Shown here: positions 1 to 8,092 of the stretch, piece after piece
How the letters are laid out: each line of letters begins with the position of its first letter
Numbering within the stretch: the first letter of the stretch is position 1
Source of the DNA: Streptomyces massasporeus
GTDB taxonomy: Bacteria; Actinomycetota; Actinomycetes; Streptomycetales; Streptomycetaceae
Assembly (NCBI RefSeq): GCF_014648995.1
Contig: NZ_BMSE01000027.1
Span: forward strand, 1 to 64,000
Direction of reading: 5' to 3'
Length of the DNA: 64,000 bases
The notes under the pieces: model-generated
The model's input: the letters and a program-made list of their open reading frames with translations, nothing else
What the model was told of the DNA's origin: nothing
Databases searched by the model: none
Translations under genes and position numbers: made by a program

Positions 1-182
1 CCTCGCCTTCGCTCTCGCGGATCCCGCGGCCCCGGCCTCGCCTTCGCTCTCGCGGACCCCGCGGACCCCGCGGACCCCGCGGCCCCCGGCCTCGCCTTCG
101 CCCTCGCGGACCCCCGCGGCCTCGTCCCCGCCTTCGCCCTCGCGGACCCCCGCGCCCCCGCCCCGGATCCTCGCCCGCCCCC
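1..182. repeat. GC-rich imperfect repeat downstream of thiolase-like gene
   Basis: About four imperfect copies of a unit resembling CCTCGCCTTCGCTCTCGCGGA occur here, interspersed with runs of GGACCCCGC. No convincing coding frame is seen. The stretch lies just past the 3' end of the leftward thiolase-like gene, so it is either intergenic repeat expansion or the edge of a low-complexity gene continuing out of the window. Confidence 0.55.
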
Positions 183-1352
183 TCACCCCACCCCCAGCAC
201 CACCGTCCCCGACGAGCAGAACCAGCCCCCCGTCCCCGACGCCACCGCCAGTCGCGGTGGCGAGCCGTCGCCCCGCCGCACCTGCCGTTCCCCGCACTCC
301 CCGCGCAGCTGCCGGACCGCCTCCACCAGCAGGAACAGCCCCCGCATCCCGGGATGCTGGGCCGACAGCCCGCCCCCGTCGGTGTTCACCGGCAGCTCAC
401 CGCCCTCGACCCGCAGCCGCCCCTTCTCCACGAACGCCCCGCCCTCGCCCTTGCCGCAGAAGCCGAGGTCCTCCAGTGTCACCAGCGTCATGTAGGTGAA
501 CGCGTCGTAGATCTCGGCGACCTCGATCTCCGCCGGCCGCACCCCCGCCCGCTCGAACGCCAGCCGCCCGCTCACCGCCGCCGGCGACACCGTGAAGTCC
601 GGCCACTCGGACATCGCCGCGTGCGACACGGACTCCCCGCTCCCCAGCACCCACACCGGCGATGTACGGCAGTCCCGTACGTACTCCTCGGCCACCAGCA
701 GCACCGCCGCCCCGCCGTCGGAACGGACGCAGCAGTGCAGCTTGGTGAAGGGGTCCGCGATCATCGGGCCGGACAGCACCTCGTCGACCGTGATCGGCGT
801 GCGGAACATCGCCTCCGGGTTGAGGGTCGCGTTGGCCCGGGCCTGCACCGCCACCTCCGCCAGCTGCTCGATCGTCGTGCCGTACTCGATCATGTGGCGG
901 CGGGCCGCCATGGCGTACTTGGCGATCAGGGTGTGGCCGTACGGGACCTCGAACTGCATGGCGCCCCGTGTGCCGAAGGACAGTGTTCCGGTGCGGCGGC
1001 CGGCCCTGACGTCCGACCGGGCCGTCGAGCCGTAGACGAGCAGCACCGCGCGGGCGTGCCCGGCCGTGATCGCGTCCGCCGCGTGCGCCGCCATGACCTC
1101 CCACGTGGAGCCGCCCACGGAGGTGGAGTCGACCCAGGTGGGGCGCAGGCCCAGGTACTCGGCGACCTCGACGGGCGCCAGTGTGCCGAGGCCCGCCGAG
1201 GCGAAGCCGTCGACCAGCGACCGGTCCAGGCCCGCGTCCGCCAGGGCGCGGCGGGCCGCCTGGGCGTGCAGTGCGTACGGGGTCTCGTCGTCCACCCGGC
1301 CGCAGTCCGAGAGGGCCACGCCGACGACGGCCACTTTCCTCCGTGCCACCAT
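183..1352 (-). CDS. Thiolase-like (SCP-x/lipid-transfer type) acyl-CoA enzyme
   Basis: A 389-residue member of the thiolase superfamily, in the lipid-transfer/SCP-x branch that acts on acyl-CoA intermediates in sterol-type side-chain degradation. Seen: the N-terminal VAVVGVALSD start, the DAFTYMTL segment, the GFCGKGEGG loop and the C-terminal NTDGGGLSAQHPG segment. Where a true thiolase carries its nucleophilic Cys, this protein reads SVGGSTW, so the Cys appears replaced by Ser; the C-terminal His (HPG) is kept. It is therefore unlikely to be an ordinary thiolase and may be an aldolase or non-catalytic partner. The ATG at 1352 has no Shine-Dalgarno and an operator palindrome ends 2 bases upstream, suggesting a leaderless message. 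Divergent from the acyl-CoA dehydrogenase. Confidence 0.85.
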   Translation of the reverse strand: MVARRKVAVVGVALSDCGRVDDETPYALHAQAARRALADAGLDRSLVDGFASAGLGTLAPVEVAEYLGLRPTWVDSTSVGGSTWEVMAAHAADAITAGHARAVLLVYGSTARSDVRAGRRTGTLSFGTRGAMQFEVPYGHTLIAKYAMAARRHMIEYGTTIEQLAEVAVQARANATLNPEAMFRTPITVDEVLSGPMIADPFTKLHCCVRSDGGAAVLLVAEEYVRDCRTSPVWVLGSGESVSHAAMSEWPDFTVSPAAVSGRLAFERAGVRPAEIEVAEIYDAFTYMTLVTLEDLGFCGKGEGGAFVEKGRLRVEGGELPVNTDGGGLSAQHPGMRGLFLLVEAVRQLRGECGERQVRRGDGSPPRLAVASGTGGWFCSSGTVVLGVG

Positions 1353-1353
1353 G

Positions 1354-1374
1354 AATCTGACGGTACATCAGATT
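1354..1374. promoter_or_regulatory. Operator copy 1 (TCTGACG-N3-CGTCAGA family)
   Basis: The core TCTGACGGTACATCAGA at 1356-1372 differs from the consensus arms at one position, and the inverted repeat extends outward to AATCTGA/TCAGATT. It directly abuts the start codon of the leftward thiolase-like gene, so a bound protein would block its transcription start. Confidence 0.8.
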
Positions 1375-1421
1375 GTCGTGGGCGCGGCAGGGCTCTGGGC
1401 TTCCCTGTTCCGTCGCCCTAA

Positions 1422-1438
1422 TATGACGCACCGTCAGA
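1422..1438. promoter_or_regulatory. Operator copy 2 (TCTGACG-N3-CGTCAGA family)
   Basis: TATGACGCACCGTCAGA has one mismatch to the consensus arms. It lies 18 bases upstream of the acyl-CoA dehydrogenase ATG, just before its purine-rich ribosome binding site (GAGAGAGG). With copy 1 it would control both directions of this divergent promoter. Confidence 0.8.
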
Positions 1439-1456
1439 TGCGGAGAGAGGTACCCC

Positions 1457-2677
1457 ATGGACGCCCGCTTCACCGACGAACAGGACGAGATCCGCCGCAC
1501 CCTGCGCGAGCTGCTCGGCAAGCGGTGCGGTCCGGAAGAGCTGCGGGCCGCCGTCGACACCCCGGCCGGACACGACCCCGCCCTGTGGATCACCCTCGCC
1601 GAGCAGCTCGGCCTGGCCGGACTGGCCCTCCCCGAGACCTACGGCGGCGTCGGCTGCACGGCGACCGAACTGGCCCTGGCCTGCGAGGAGACGGGCCGCA
1701 CCCTCGCCCCCACCCCGCTGCTCGCCACCGCCGTCCTCGCCGCCCCGCTGCTGCTCGCCCTCGGCACCGACGCCCAGCGCGCCGCAGTCCTGCCCCGCAT
1801 CGCCTCCGGCGGACTCACCGCCGCCCTCGCCGTACCGGGGCCCGCCCTCGCCACCGCCCTCGCCGGCCAGGACCGGCACGGGGCGTGGGCCGGCGGGGGA
1901 CGGGCCGGGGGCGTCCAGGCCCGGCGGGCCGAGGGCGGCTGGCAGCTGTACGGGCAGGTCGACCAGGTCCTCGACGGGCACAGCGCCAGGCTGCTCGTGG
2001 TCGCGGCGCACACCGGGGGGTTCGCCCGCTCCCGCGTCCTGCTCTTCCTGGTGCGCGGCGACGCCACCGGGCTCACCCGCGTACGGCAGACCGCGCTGGA
2101 CGCCACCCGCCCGCAGGGCCGGATCCAACTGCGTCACGTGCCCGCCGAGTTGCTGGGCGACGAAACCGCCGACGCCCTCCCCGCCCTCGCGCGGCTCGGC
2201 GACACCGCCGCCGCCTGCCTCGCCGCCGAGGCAGTGGGGGCGGCCGGCCGGGTGCTGGAGCGGACCGTCGAGTACGTCGGACAGCGCGAGCAGTTCGGGC
2301 GGCCGGTCGGCTCCTTCCAGGCGGTCAAGCACCGGCTGGCCGACGCGTACGTCCAGGTCCAGGCGGCCCGCTCGGCGGCGTACTACGCGGCCTGGGCGGC
2401 CGCCACGGAAGCCACCGACGGCGTCACGGTCACCGCGGCGGCAACCGCCCGCGAGGAGACGGCCGGCGCTCTCGCCCTGGCCCAGGCGCTCGAGGCGCTG
2501 CGCCGCGCCGCCGCCGAGGGAATCCAGTTGCACGGCGGCATCGGCTTCACCTGGGAGCACGAGGCTCACCTGTACTTCAAGCGTGCCGCGGGCGACGAGC
2601 TGCTGTTCGGGCCGGTGCACCGGCTGCGGGCGCACGCGGCCGACGCGGCACACGTCTTCGAGGAGGCCGACCCATGA
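1457..2677 (+). CDS. Acyl-CoA dehydrogenase family protein
   Basis: A 406-residue flavoprotein of the acyl-CoA dehydrogenase family, which introduces an alpha,beta double bond into a CoA thioester. Seen: the N-terminal helical domain with FTDEQDEIRRTLRELL, the FAD-binding signature REQFGRPVGSFQ near residue 280, and the C-terminal QLHGGIGFTWEHEAHLYFKR. The sequence style resembles the FadE/ChsE-type dehydrogenases of actinobacterial sterol catabolism more than straight-chain beta-oxidation enzymes, but the substrate cannot be read from sequence. The start follows GAGAGAGG, with an operator immediately upstream. The stop overlaps the next start (ATGA), so the nitroreductase is translationally coupled. 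Confidence 0.92.
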   Translation: MDARFTDEQDEIRRTLRELLGKRCGPEELRAAVDTPAGHDPALWITLAEQLGLAGLALPETYGGVGCTATELALACEETGRTLAPTPLLATAVLAAPLLLALGTDAQRAAVLPRIASGGLTAALAVPGPALATALAGQDRHGAWAGGGRAGGVQARRAEGGWQLYGQVDQVLDGHSARLLVVAAHTGGFARSRVLLFLVRGDATGLTRVRQTALDATRPQGRIQLRHVPAELLGDETADALPALARLGDTAAACLAAEAVGAAGRVLERTVEYVGQREQFGRPVGSFQAVKHRLADAYVQVQAARSAAYYAAWAAATEATDGVTVTAAATAREETAGALALAQALEALRRAAAEGIQLHGGIGFTWEHEAHLYFKRAAGDELLFGPVHRLRAHAADAAHVFEEADP

Positions 2678-3144
2678 GGGGTGCGCGTGTGGTGCAGAAG
2701 GTGTCGTCGACGAGGGGCTTCGCCCGCGTGGCACCGCACGTGGTGCCCGCCCTCGACCGTGCCGTCCACCGGCTCACCAGGGGAAAGGTGCTGCTCAGCG
2801 CGCAACTGCTCCCCGGGGTCGTGCTGACCTCGACCGGGGCCCGGAGCGGGCTGCCCCGCCGTACCCCCCTGGCCTGCATGCCCGAGGGCGACGGGCGCGG
2901 CTGGATCCTCGTCGGGTCCAACTTCGGGCGGCCGGGGCACCCCGCCTGGAGTCACAACCTGCTCGCGCATCCCGACGCGGAGATCAGCTGGAAGGGCCGG
3001 GACGTCCCGGTCACGGCCAGGCTGCTGGCCGGGGAGGAACGGGCGGCGGCCTGGCGGGCGCTGCTGCGGTTCTGGCCGCCGTACGCGGCGTACCAGGCGC
3101 GGGTGGAGCGGGAGATCCGGGTGTTCCGGCTCGTACGGCGGTAG
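2674..3144 (+). CDS. Deazaflavin (F420)-type nitroreductase family protein
   Basis: 156 residues of the Ddn-like nitroreductase family (split beta-barrel; many members use F420H2). Family features seen: LTSTGARSGLPRRTPLACM, GWILVGSNFGRPGHPAWSHNLLAHPDAEISWKG, and the RFWPPYAAYQ ending. It starts at the ATG overlapping the dehydrogenase stop, with AGGAGG at 2661, so the two are one operon and presumably one pathway. A role in reducing an enone or quinone-like intermediate is inference. fbiC, needed for F420, lies in the same window. Confidence 0.85.
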   Translation: MRGARVVQKVSSTRGFARVAPHVVPALDRAVHRLTRGKVLLSAQLLPGVVLTSTGARSGLPRRTPLACMPEGDGRGWILVGSNFGRPGHPAWSHNLLAHPDAEISWKGRDVPVTARLLAGEERAAAWRALLRFWPPYAAYQARVEREIRVFRLVRR

Positions 3145-3164
3145 CACGGACGCGGAGAGCGCGA

Positions 3165-3198
3165 CAGGCGGTGGTCCACCCGGGTGGACCACCGCCTG
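3165..3198. terminator. Bidirectional terminator, perfect 34-base palindrome
   Basis: Two perfectly complementary 17-base arms (CAGGCGGTGGTCCACCC and its complement) meet with no spacer, between the convergent nitroreductase and TetR genes. It should stop transcription from both sides. No T-run follows, as is common in Streptomyces. Confidence 0.85.
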
Positions 3199-3237
3199 CC
3201 AGACAGGACGTGGGAGGTAAGAGGCTGTCGCGCCGCG

Positions 3238-3885
3238 CTATTTCGTCGGCTTCCGGCCGGTGACGCCCAGGTGGACCAACAGGGCGAGGTTCGGCTTCAG
3301 TTCGGCCTGCTTCACGCCCCAGGAGGAGAAGCCCTTCTGGTGGGAGGCGACGGCCGCGAGCATCGCGACCAGCGAACCGGCGACGGCCGCCGGGTTCACG
3401 TCCTTGTCGACCCTGCCCTTGGCCTGGAGCTCGGCGACGGCGTCCGCCAGGGAGTTGTTCACCGAGTTGAGGATCTTCATCCGGAGTTTGTAGAAGCGCT
3501 TGTCGCCCTCGGCGGCACCGAGATCGACGACCCGGAGGATGGCGTCGTTCCTGCGCCAGAACTCCAGGAAGCCGTCGACGAGTTCCTGTGCCGTCTGCCA
3601 GCCGGCCTTGCCGGCCCAGGAGCGGCCCTCCAGGAGCTCCGTCAACGCGGCGCCCTCGGTGGCCATTTGCTCGGCGATCTCCAGGACGGCGCCCTCGACG
3701 TCCGGGAAGTACTGGTAGAAGGTCGCGGGCGAAGTGCCCGCTTTCCGGGCGACATCGATGACTTTGACGTCCCGGTACGGGGAGGAGCTGAGCATCTCGC
3801 TGAGGCAGTCGAGCAGCTTCTGCCGGGTCGCCTGCCCACGTCGGCCGGCCACGCGGCCGTCGACGGTACGCACTTGTCCTGTCAT
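3238..3885 (-). CDS. TetR-family transcriptional regulator
   Basis: A 215-residue one-component repressor. The N-terminal helix-turn-helix is clear at about residues 20-66 (RQKLLDCLSEMLSS ... VIDVARKAGTSPATFYQYFPD). The C-terminal ligand domain is all helical and not diagnostic. It sits between the first catabolic pair and afsK and is the nearest regulator to the TCTGACG-N3-CGTCAGA operators, so it is the leading candidate to bind them. Its own upstream region carries only a spacerless TGACGTCA at 3885-3892, not the full operator. From memory a TetR gene stands at the equivalent place upstream of afsK in S. coelicolor, so it may belong to the old backbone rather than the catabolic insertion. 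Confidence 0.92.
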   Translation of the reverse strand: MTGQVRTVDGRVAGRRGQATRQKLLDCLSEMLSSSPYRDVKVIDVARKAGTSPATFYQYFPDVEGAVLEIAEQMATEGAALTELLEGRSWAGKAGWQTAQELVDGFLEFWRRNDAILRVVDLGAAEGDKRFYKLRMKILNSVNNSLADAVAELQAKGRVDKDVNPAAVAGSLVAMLAAVASHQKGFSSWGVKQAELKPNLALLVHLGVTGRKPTK

Positions 3886-4007
3886 GACGTCAGCTTACCG
3901 AGGCGTGATCGGGGCGCGATTCGGCCGACTGCAAATGGGGTGCAGGAGAGTGCCGGGGCTGGTGTGCCTGGTCTGCGGGGTGCGGCAGTCGCGGTTACGT
4001 TGGCGAC

Positions 4008-4733
4008 ATGGCCGAAAACAGGGCATCGGTGTACGGAGAGGGCGTCCCCTGCTGGGTGGACGCGCAGCTTCGCGACGTCGAGGCGGGCAAGCGGTTCTAC
4101 GGTGAACTTTTCGGGTGGACCTTCGAGGACGAGTGGTTCGGCTCCTTCACCGAGGCGCTGAAGGACGGCGAACCGGTGGCCGCCCTGGTCCGCAAGGTGG
4201 ACGGGCGGCTGCCCACCGTCTGGACGGTGTACTTCGCGACCCCGGACGCCCCGGCCCTGGCCCGGCGCATCCGGGACGCGGGCGGGCAGATCGTCTCGGC
4301 GCCGGTGCCGGCCGGGGAGCTGGGCGTCACCGCGCTCGTCACCGACCCCGAGGGCGCCGTCTTCGCCCTGTGGCAGCCGGAGGAGCACCCCGGCTTCGGC
4401 AAGCGGCACGAGCCGGGCACCTTCGCCTGGGCCGAGCTCTACGCCCGGGACACCGAGGCGGCCAACACCTTCTACGGCGACCTCTTCCGGGAGGCCCTGT
4501 TCGGGCCGGACGCCGAGCCCGACTTCGGCCGCGCCCCCGTCTCCGACGTGTACCCGGCCGAGATGCCGCCCCACTTCCTCGTGCACTTCGCCGTCGAGGA
4601 CGTGGCGGCCGCGCTGGAGGACGTGACGCGGCTCGGCGGCCGGGTCCAGGTCCCGCCTTTCGAGACGTCGTACGGAGAGGTCGCCGTCGTCACGGACAAT
4701 CAAGGGGCGTCCTTCGCGCTGCTGCACCGCTGA
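4008..4733 (+). CDS. VOC (glyoxalase/bleomycin-resistance) protein, two domains
   Basis: 241 residues forming two vicinal-oxygen-chelate modules. The first (about residues 8-120) runs from VPCWVDAQLRDVEAGKRFYGELFGW to VTDPEGAVFALWQP. The second (about 133-240) runs from TFAWAELYARDTEAANTFYGDLF to VVTDNQGASFALLHR. The fold supports metal-dependent isomerases, dioxygenases and drug-binding proteins; substrate unknown. It has its own promoter region (3886-4007) divergent from TetR and precedes afsK. The second module contains VHFAVEDVAAALE, usual for the family. Confidence 0.88.
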   Translation: MAENRASVYGEGVPCWVDAQLRDVEAGKRFYGELFGWTFEDEWFGSFTEALKDGEPVAALVRKVDGRLPTVWTVYFATPDAPALARRIRDAGGQIVSAPVPAGELGVTALVTDPEGAVFALWQPEEHPGFGKRHEPGTFAWAELYARDTEAANTFYGDLFREALFGPDAEPDFGRAPVSDVYPAEMPPHFLVHFAVEDVAAALEDVTRLGGRVQVPPFETSYGEVAVVTDNQGASFALLHR

Positions 4734-4926
4734 CCAGGCATGATTTGGTCAGCGTTTGATCTCTTCTGTGCCGAGACATCCCAATTGTCACCGGGTTCGC
4801 AACCGGGGCTCCGGCCAGGAAGAATCAGGGTGCGTGCCGCCATGGCGGTGCGGTGGTGAGACGCTGCACGAAGGTCGCGTGGAACATGTGGCTTGGCGCG
4901 GCTCGTACGGGGAGGTGGCAGGCAGA
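4734..4926. promoter_or_regulatory. Upstream region of afsK
   Basis: 193 bases between the VOC gene and the afsK start. They are less GC-rich than the coding sequence around them, and GGGAGG at 4910-4915 serves as ribosome binding site. An open frame in phase with afsK extends to 4756, but the upstream residues do not look like protein and the kinase domain starts properly at 4927. Confidence 0.5.
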
Positions 4927-7305
4927 GTGGTGGATCAGCTGACGCAGCACGATCCGCGGCGGATCGGGCCGTTCGAGGTGCTGGGACGGCTGGGTGCCGG
5001 CGGCATGGGGCTGGTCTATCTCGCGCGTTCGGCGTCCGGCCGGCGCGTGGCGATCAAGACCGTCCGGACGGAGCTGGCCGAGGATCAGCTGTTCCGGGTC
5101 CGCTTCACGCGTGAGGTGGAGGCGGCCCGCGCCGTCTCCGGCTTCTACACGGCCGCGGTCGTGGACGCCGACCCGCGCGCCGCCGTGCCGTGGCTGGCCA
5201 CCGCCTACGTCCCCGCGCCCTCCCTCGAGGAGATAGTGAACGACTGCGGCCCGATGCCGGCCCAGGCGGTGCGCTGGCTGGCGGCGGGCGTGGCCGAGGC
5301 GCTCCAGTCCATCCACGGCGCGGGCCTGGTGCACCGGGACCTCAAGCCGTCCAACGTCCTCGTCGTCGAGGACGGCCCCCGGGTGATCGACTTCGGTATC
5401 GCGTCCGGCGTGTCGAACACACGTTTGACGATGACGAACGTCGCCGTCGGCACCCCCGCCTACATGTCGCCCGAGCAGGCCAAGGACTCCCGCAGCGTCA
5501 CCGGCGCCAGCGACGTCTTCTCCCTCGGCTCGATGTTGGTCTTCGCCGCCACCGGGCACCCGCCCTTCCACGGCGCCAACCCGGTCGAGACGGTCTTCAT
5601 GCTGCTGCGCGAGGGCCCGGACCTGGAAGGCCTCCCGGACGAACTGCGTCCGCTCATCGAGTCCTGTATGCAGATGGACGCGACGGCCCGCCCCAACCCG
5701 GCCGACCTCCAGTCCCAGCTGGCCCCCCACCTCTTCGGCTCCGGCTCCGACGACAGCGGCACGGCCTCCGCGTGGCTGCCCGAGCGGGCCGTGAGCCTGA
5801 TCGAGTCCCGCCGCAACGGCCGCCCGGCCGGCAAGCCCGCCCCCGGCGCGGGCCGCAGCGGCGGCGGACGCCCCGCCCCCGGCCCCGCGCCCATCCCGCC
5901 CCCGCCCTCGCACGACCCCGTCGTCCCGGTACCCGTGCCCGCGCCTGCCGGCGGCCCCGACACCGGCCCGGTCCGCCTCGCCGGCGCCCCGGTGCCCATC
6001 GGCCCGGGCCCGCGCGTCGCCGACGTGCGCGCCGCCGCCGTCGCGGCGCCCCGGCCGGAGGCCGCCCTCGCCGCCTCCTGGTCCAAGCCCCGCCCCGGTG
6101 TCAACGGCACGGACCCCGCCGTGGGCCCCGCCGTCACCACGCCTCCCGCCCCGGCCGCGCCGCCGGAGCAGGCCGGGGGCTGGCGGCCCTGGCGCTTCCG
6201 CATGTCCAACGACGTCTGGGGCACGCCCTCGGTCGCCGACGACCTGGTCTACGTCACCTCCTTCGAGGTGCACGCCCTGGACGTCGCCACCGGCCGCCGC
6301 CGCTTCAAGACCCGGGACGTCGCCTGGTCCATGGCGGTCGCGGACGGCCGTATCCACGCCTCCGACGGGCCCACGCTCTTCGCCCTGGACGCCCGTGAGG
6401 GCGCCGACCTGTGGCGGCTGCAGACGGACGCCTGGGTCTACACGCTCCAGGCCGGCCGCGGCACCGTCGTCACCGGCACCCGCGGCGGCGGCGTCCAGGG
6501 CTGGGAGGCCTCCGGCGGACAGAAGCTCTGGGAGATCACCGGCTGCCAGTCCGACTTCGAGTCCCCCGAGGCCGGGCCCGCCCTGCACGACGGCACGGTC
6601 TACGTGTGGCAGGACGCCCGGCTGCGCGCCCTGGACGCCCGCACCGGCGAGGAGCGCTGGTCGTACCCGATCGGCGACGCGGCCTCCTGCGGCGGCGTGC
6701 CGATCCGGCTCACCCAGGCCACCGACGGCTACGTCTACGTCTGCGCCGGCACCCGCGTCCTCGCCCTGGACGTGGCCGCCGGGCACGTGAAGTGGCACTT
6801 CGAGGCCCCGGCCGTGTTCCTCTGCCCGCCCACCTTCGTCCCCGGCCCGGCCGTCACCGGCGGCGGCATCTACCTCGCCGACTACCTCGGCACGGTCTAC
6901 GCCCTCGACGCCACCGACGGCCGCGACCGCTGGCGCATCGCCACCGAGTCCCGTGCCTCCGTCGACCCCGTGCTGGTCGCCGCCGGCCATGTCCACGTGG
7001 GCAGCGGCAAGGGCCTCTACACCCTCGACGCGGTCACCGGCACGCCCAAGTGGCGCTTCCAGGCGGGCGGCGACATCGTGGGCGCCCCCTCGGTGGCCGA
7101 GGGCCGGATCCACTTCGGCTCCACCGACCACCTGCTCTACACCCTGAAGGCCGACGACGGCCGGCTGCGCTGGAAACTCGCCACCGGCGGCGAGATCACC
7201 GGCTCCCCGGTCGTCCGGGACGGGGTGGTGTACGCGTGCAGCAAGGACCGCTGTGTGTACGCACTGGACGCGGAGAAGGGCACGGGCACGGCGCGCACCG
7301 CCTGA
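4927..7305 (+). CDS. afsK: AfsK Ser/Thr protein kinase with PQQ-type beta-propeller
   Basis: A 792-residue Hanks-type kinase that phosphorylates the regulator AfsR in S. coelicolor, linking growth signals to secondary metabolism and hyphal-tip control. Kinase features by residue: Gly loop GAGGMG 23-28, lysine K44, HRD at 136-138, DFG at 155-157, and the activation loop ending GTPAYMSPEQ. Thr168 in LTMTN matches the autophosphorylation site reported for AfsK. A Pro/Ala-rich linker (about 290-415) leads to repeated PQQ-like blades such as VYVTSFEVHALDVATGRR and LYTLDAVTGTPKWRF to the end. The GTG at 4927 is chosen because MVDQLTQHDPRRIGPFEVLG matches the known AfsK N terminus as I remember it. 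No transmembrane segment is seen. Confidence 0.96.
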   Translation: MVDQLTQHDPRRIGPFEVLGRLGAGGMGLVYLARSASGRRVAIKTVRTELAEDQLFRVRFTREVEAARAVSGFYTAAVVDADPRAAVPWLATAYVPAPSLEEIVNDCGPMPAQAVRWLAAGVAEALQSIHGAGLVHRDLKPSNVLVVEDGPRVIDFGIASGVSNTRLTMTNVAVGTPAYMSPEQAKDSRSVTGASDVFSLGSMLVFAATGHPPFHGANPVETVFMLLREGPDLEGLPDELRPLIESCMQMDATARPNPADLQSQLAPHLFGSGSDDSGTASAWLPERAVSLIESRRNGRPAGKPAPGAGRSGGGRPAPGPAPIPPPPSHDPVVPVPVPAPAGGPDTGPVRLAGAPVPIGPGPRVADVRAAAVAAPRPEAALAASWSKPRPGVNGTDPAVGPAVTTPPAPAAPPEQAGGWRPWRFRMSNDVWGTPSVADDLVYVTSFEVHALDVATGRRRFKTRDVAWSMAVADGRIHASDGPTLFALDAREGADLWRLQTDAWVYTLQAGRGTVVTGTRGGGVQGWEASGGQKLWEITGCQSDFESPEAGPALHDGTVYVWQDARLRALDARTGEERWSYPIGDAASCGGVPIRLTQATDGYVYVCAGTRVLALDVAAGHVKWHFEAPAVFLCPPTFVPGPAVTGGGIYLADYLGTVYALDATDGRDRWRIATESRASVDPVLVAAGHVHVGSGKGLYTLDAVTGTPKWRFQAGGDIVGAPSVAEGRIHFGSTDHLLYTLKADDGRLRWKLATGGEITGSPVVRDGVVYACSKDRCVYALDAEKGTGTARTA

Positions 7306-7371
7306 CCCGGCCCGGGACGGCCGTCGTACCGGCCTGCGGAAGGGGTTCCAGACGGCGGCCGTCGCTTGTCG

Positions 7372-7395
7372 GGAAGCGGTCCGTCCACCGCTTCC
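7372..7395 (+). terminator. Terminator after afsK
   Basis: Perfect hairpin with arms GGAAGCGGT and ACCGCTTCC and a 6-base loop, 66 bases past the afsK stop and before the next gene's promoter. Confidence 0.7.
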
Positions 7396-7474
7396 ACCCA
7401 CGACGCTACGCCGGGTACGTGCCGGTCGCCACGCAGTGACATGACCGTGACAGGAGATCACTAGGCTCTCCGTC

Positions 7475-8080
7475 ATGCAGACACGGGGGCGCAGGCTCAG
7501 GTTCACGGCGGTGCTGGTCCTGGTGGTGCTGGCACTGACCGGTTTCTCCTCCGGCCGGGGCCGCGGCGGCAGCCACGGTCACGGCGGCGGAGGCGGCGGC
7601 GGGTGCAGCAGTTCCAGCCAGGACCACGACAGTTCGAGGTCGTCTTCGTCGAGCGGCGGCTCGTACGGCTCCAGCGGTTCGAGCGGCGGGTCCTACGGTT
7701 CCGACGACGATGACTACTACGGCAGCAGCGGTGGCAGTTCCTACACCCGCAGGCCGGACTACGGCTCCACGCCGACGTCCTCCTCCGGCTCCGGCAGCCG
7801 CAAGGCACTGGAGGACGGCACGGCGCGGCTGGTGAGCTGCGCGACCTCCGCCCGGCCGTACGCGACCGTCGAGGTGAGCAACCCCAACGGCCGCAAGGCC
7901 GACTTCTCCGTCTCGGTCACCTTCGAGGACGCCCAGGGCATCACCGTCGTCAGCCGCTACGGGGACGTCACGGTCCCCGCGAACGGCAGGGCCACCGTCG
8001 ACGTCCGGGTGGGCGGCTCGGGCCTGGTGGACTCGGTCGACCACTGCGAGGTCGACCGCCAGGCACTGGTCGACGACTGA
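7475..8080 (+). CDS. Secreted Ser/Gly-rich protein of unknown function
   Basis: 201 residues. The N terminus is a typical signal peptide: a basic start (MQTRGRRLRF), then the hydrophobic TAVLVLVVLALTGF, with no lipobox Cys. A long Gly/Ser/Asp/Tyr low-complexity stretch follows (about residues 26-108), then a compact domain (about 110-201) of FxLxV-like strands (ATVEVSNPNGRKADFSVSVTFED ... VTVPANGRATVDVRV) with two Cys (SCAT, DHCEV) that could form a disulfide. The fold resembles small Ig-like FxLYD domains. Function unknown. It lies between afsK and the catabolic block, matching a small secreted gene I recall between afsK and afsS in S. coelicolor. Confidence 0.8.
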   Translation: MQTRGRRLRFTAVLVLVVLALTGFSSGRGRGGSHGHGGGGGGGCSSSSQDHDSSRSSSSSGGSYGSSGSSGGSYGSDDDDYYGSSGGSSYTRRPDYGSTPTSSSGSGSRKALEDGTARLVSCATSARPYATVEVSNPNGRKADFSVSVTFEDAQGITVVSRYGDVTVPANGRATVDVRVGGSGLVDSVDHCEVDRQALVDD

Positions 8081-8092
8081 CGGAACCGGGGC

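Noticed and set aside
1066..2673. Long upstream in-frame extension of the nitroreductase gene at 2674
   Set aside because: The extension runs out of frame through the acyl-CoA dehydrogenase gene and is Arg/Pro-rich; the true start is the ATG overlapping the dehydrogenase stop.
3885..3892. TGACGTCA at the TetR start as an operator copy
   Set aside because: It lacks the three-base centre and the outer TC/GA bases of the consensus; an 8-base palindrome alone is not convincing.
4825..7506. Long open frame (893 codons) on the minus strand opposite afsK
   Set aside because: The translated protein is Gly/Arg/Ala-rich with no domain pattern, and codon bias clearly favours the afsK frame. It is a high-GC shadow.
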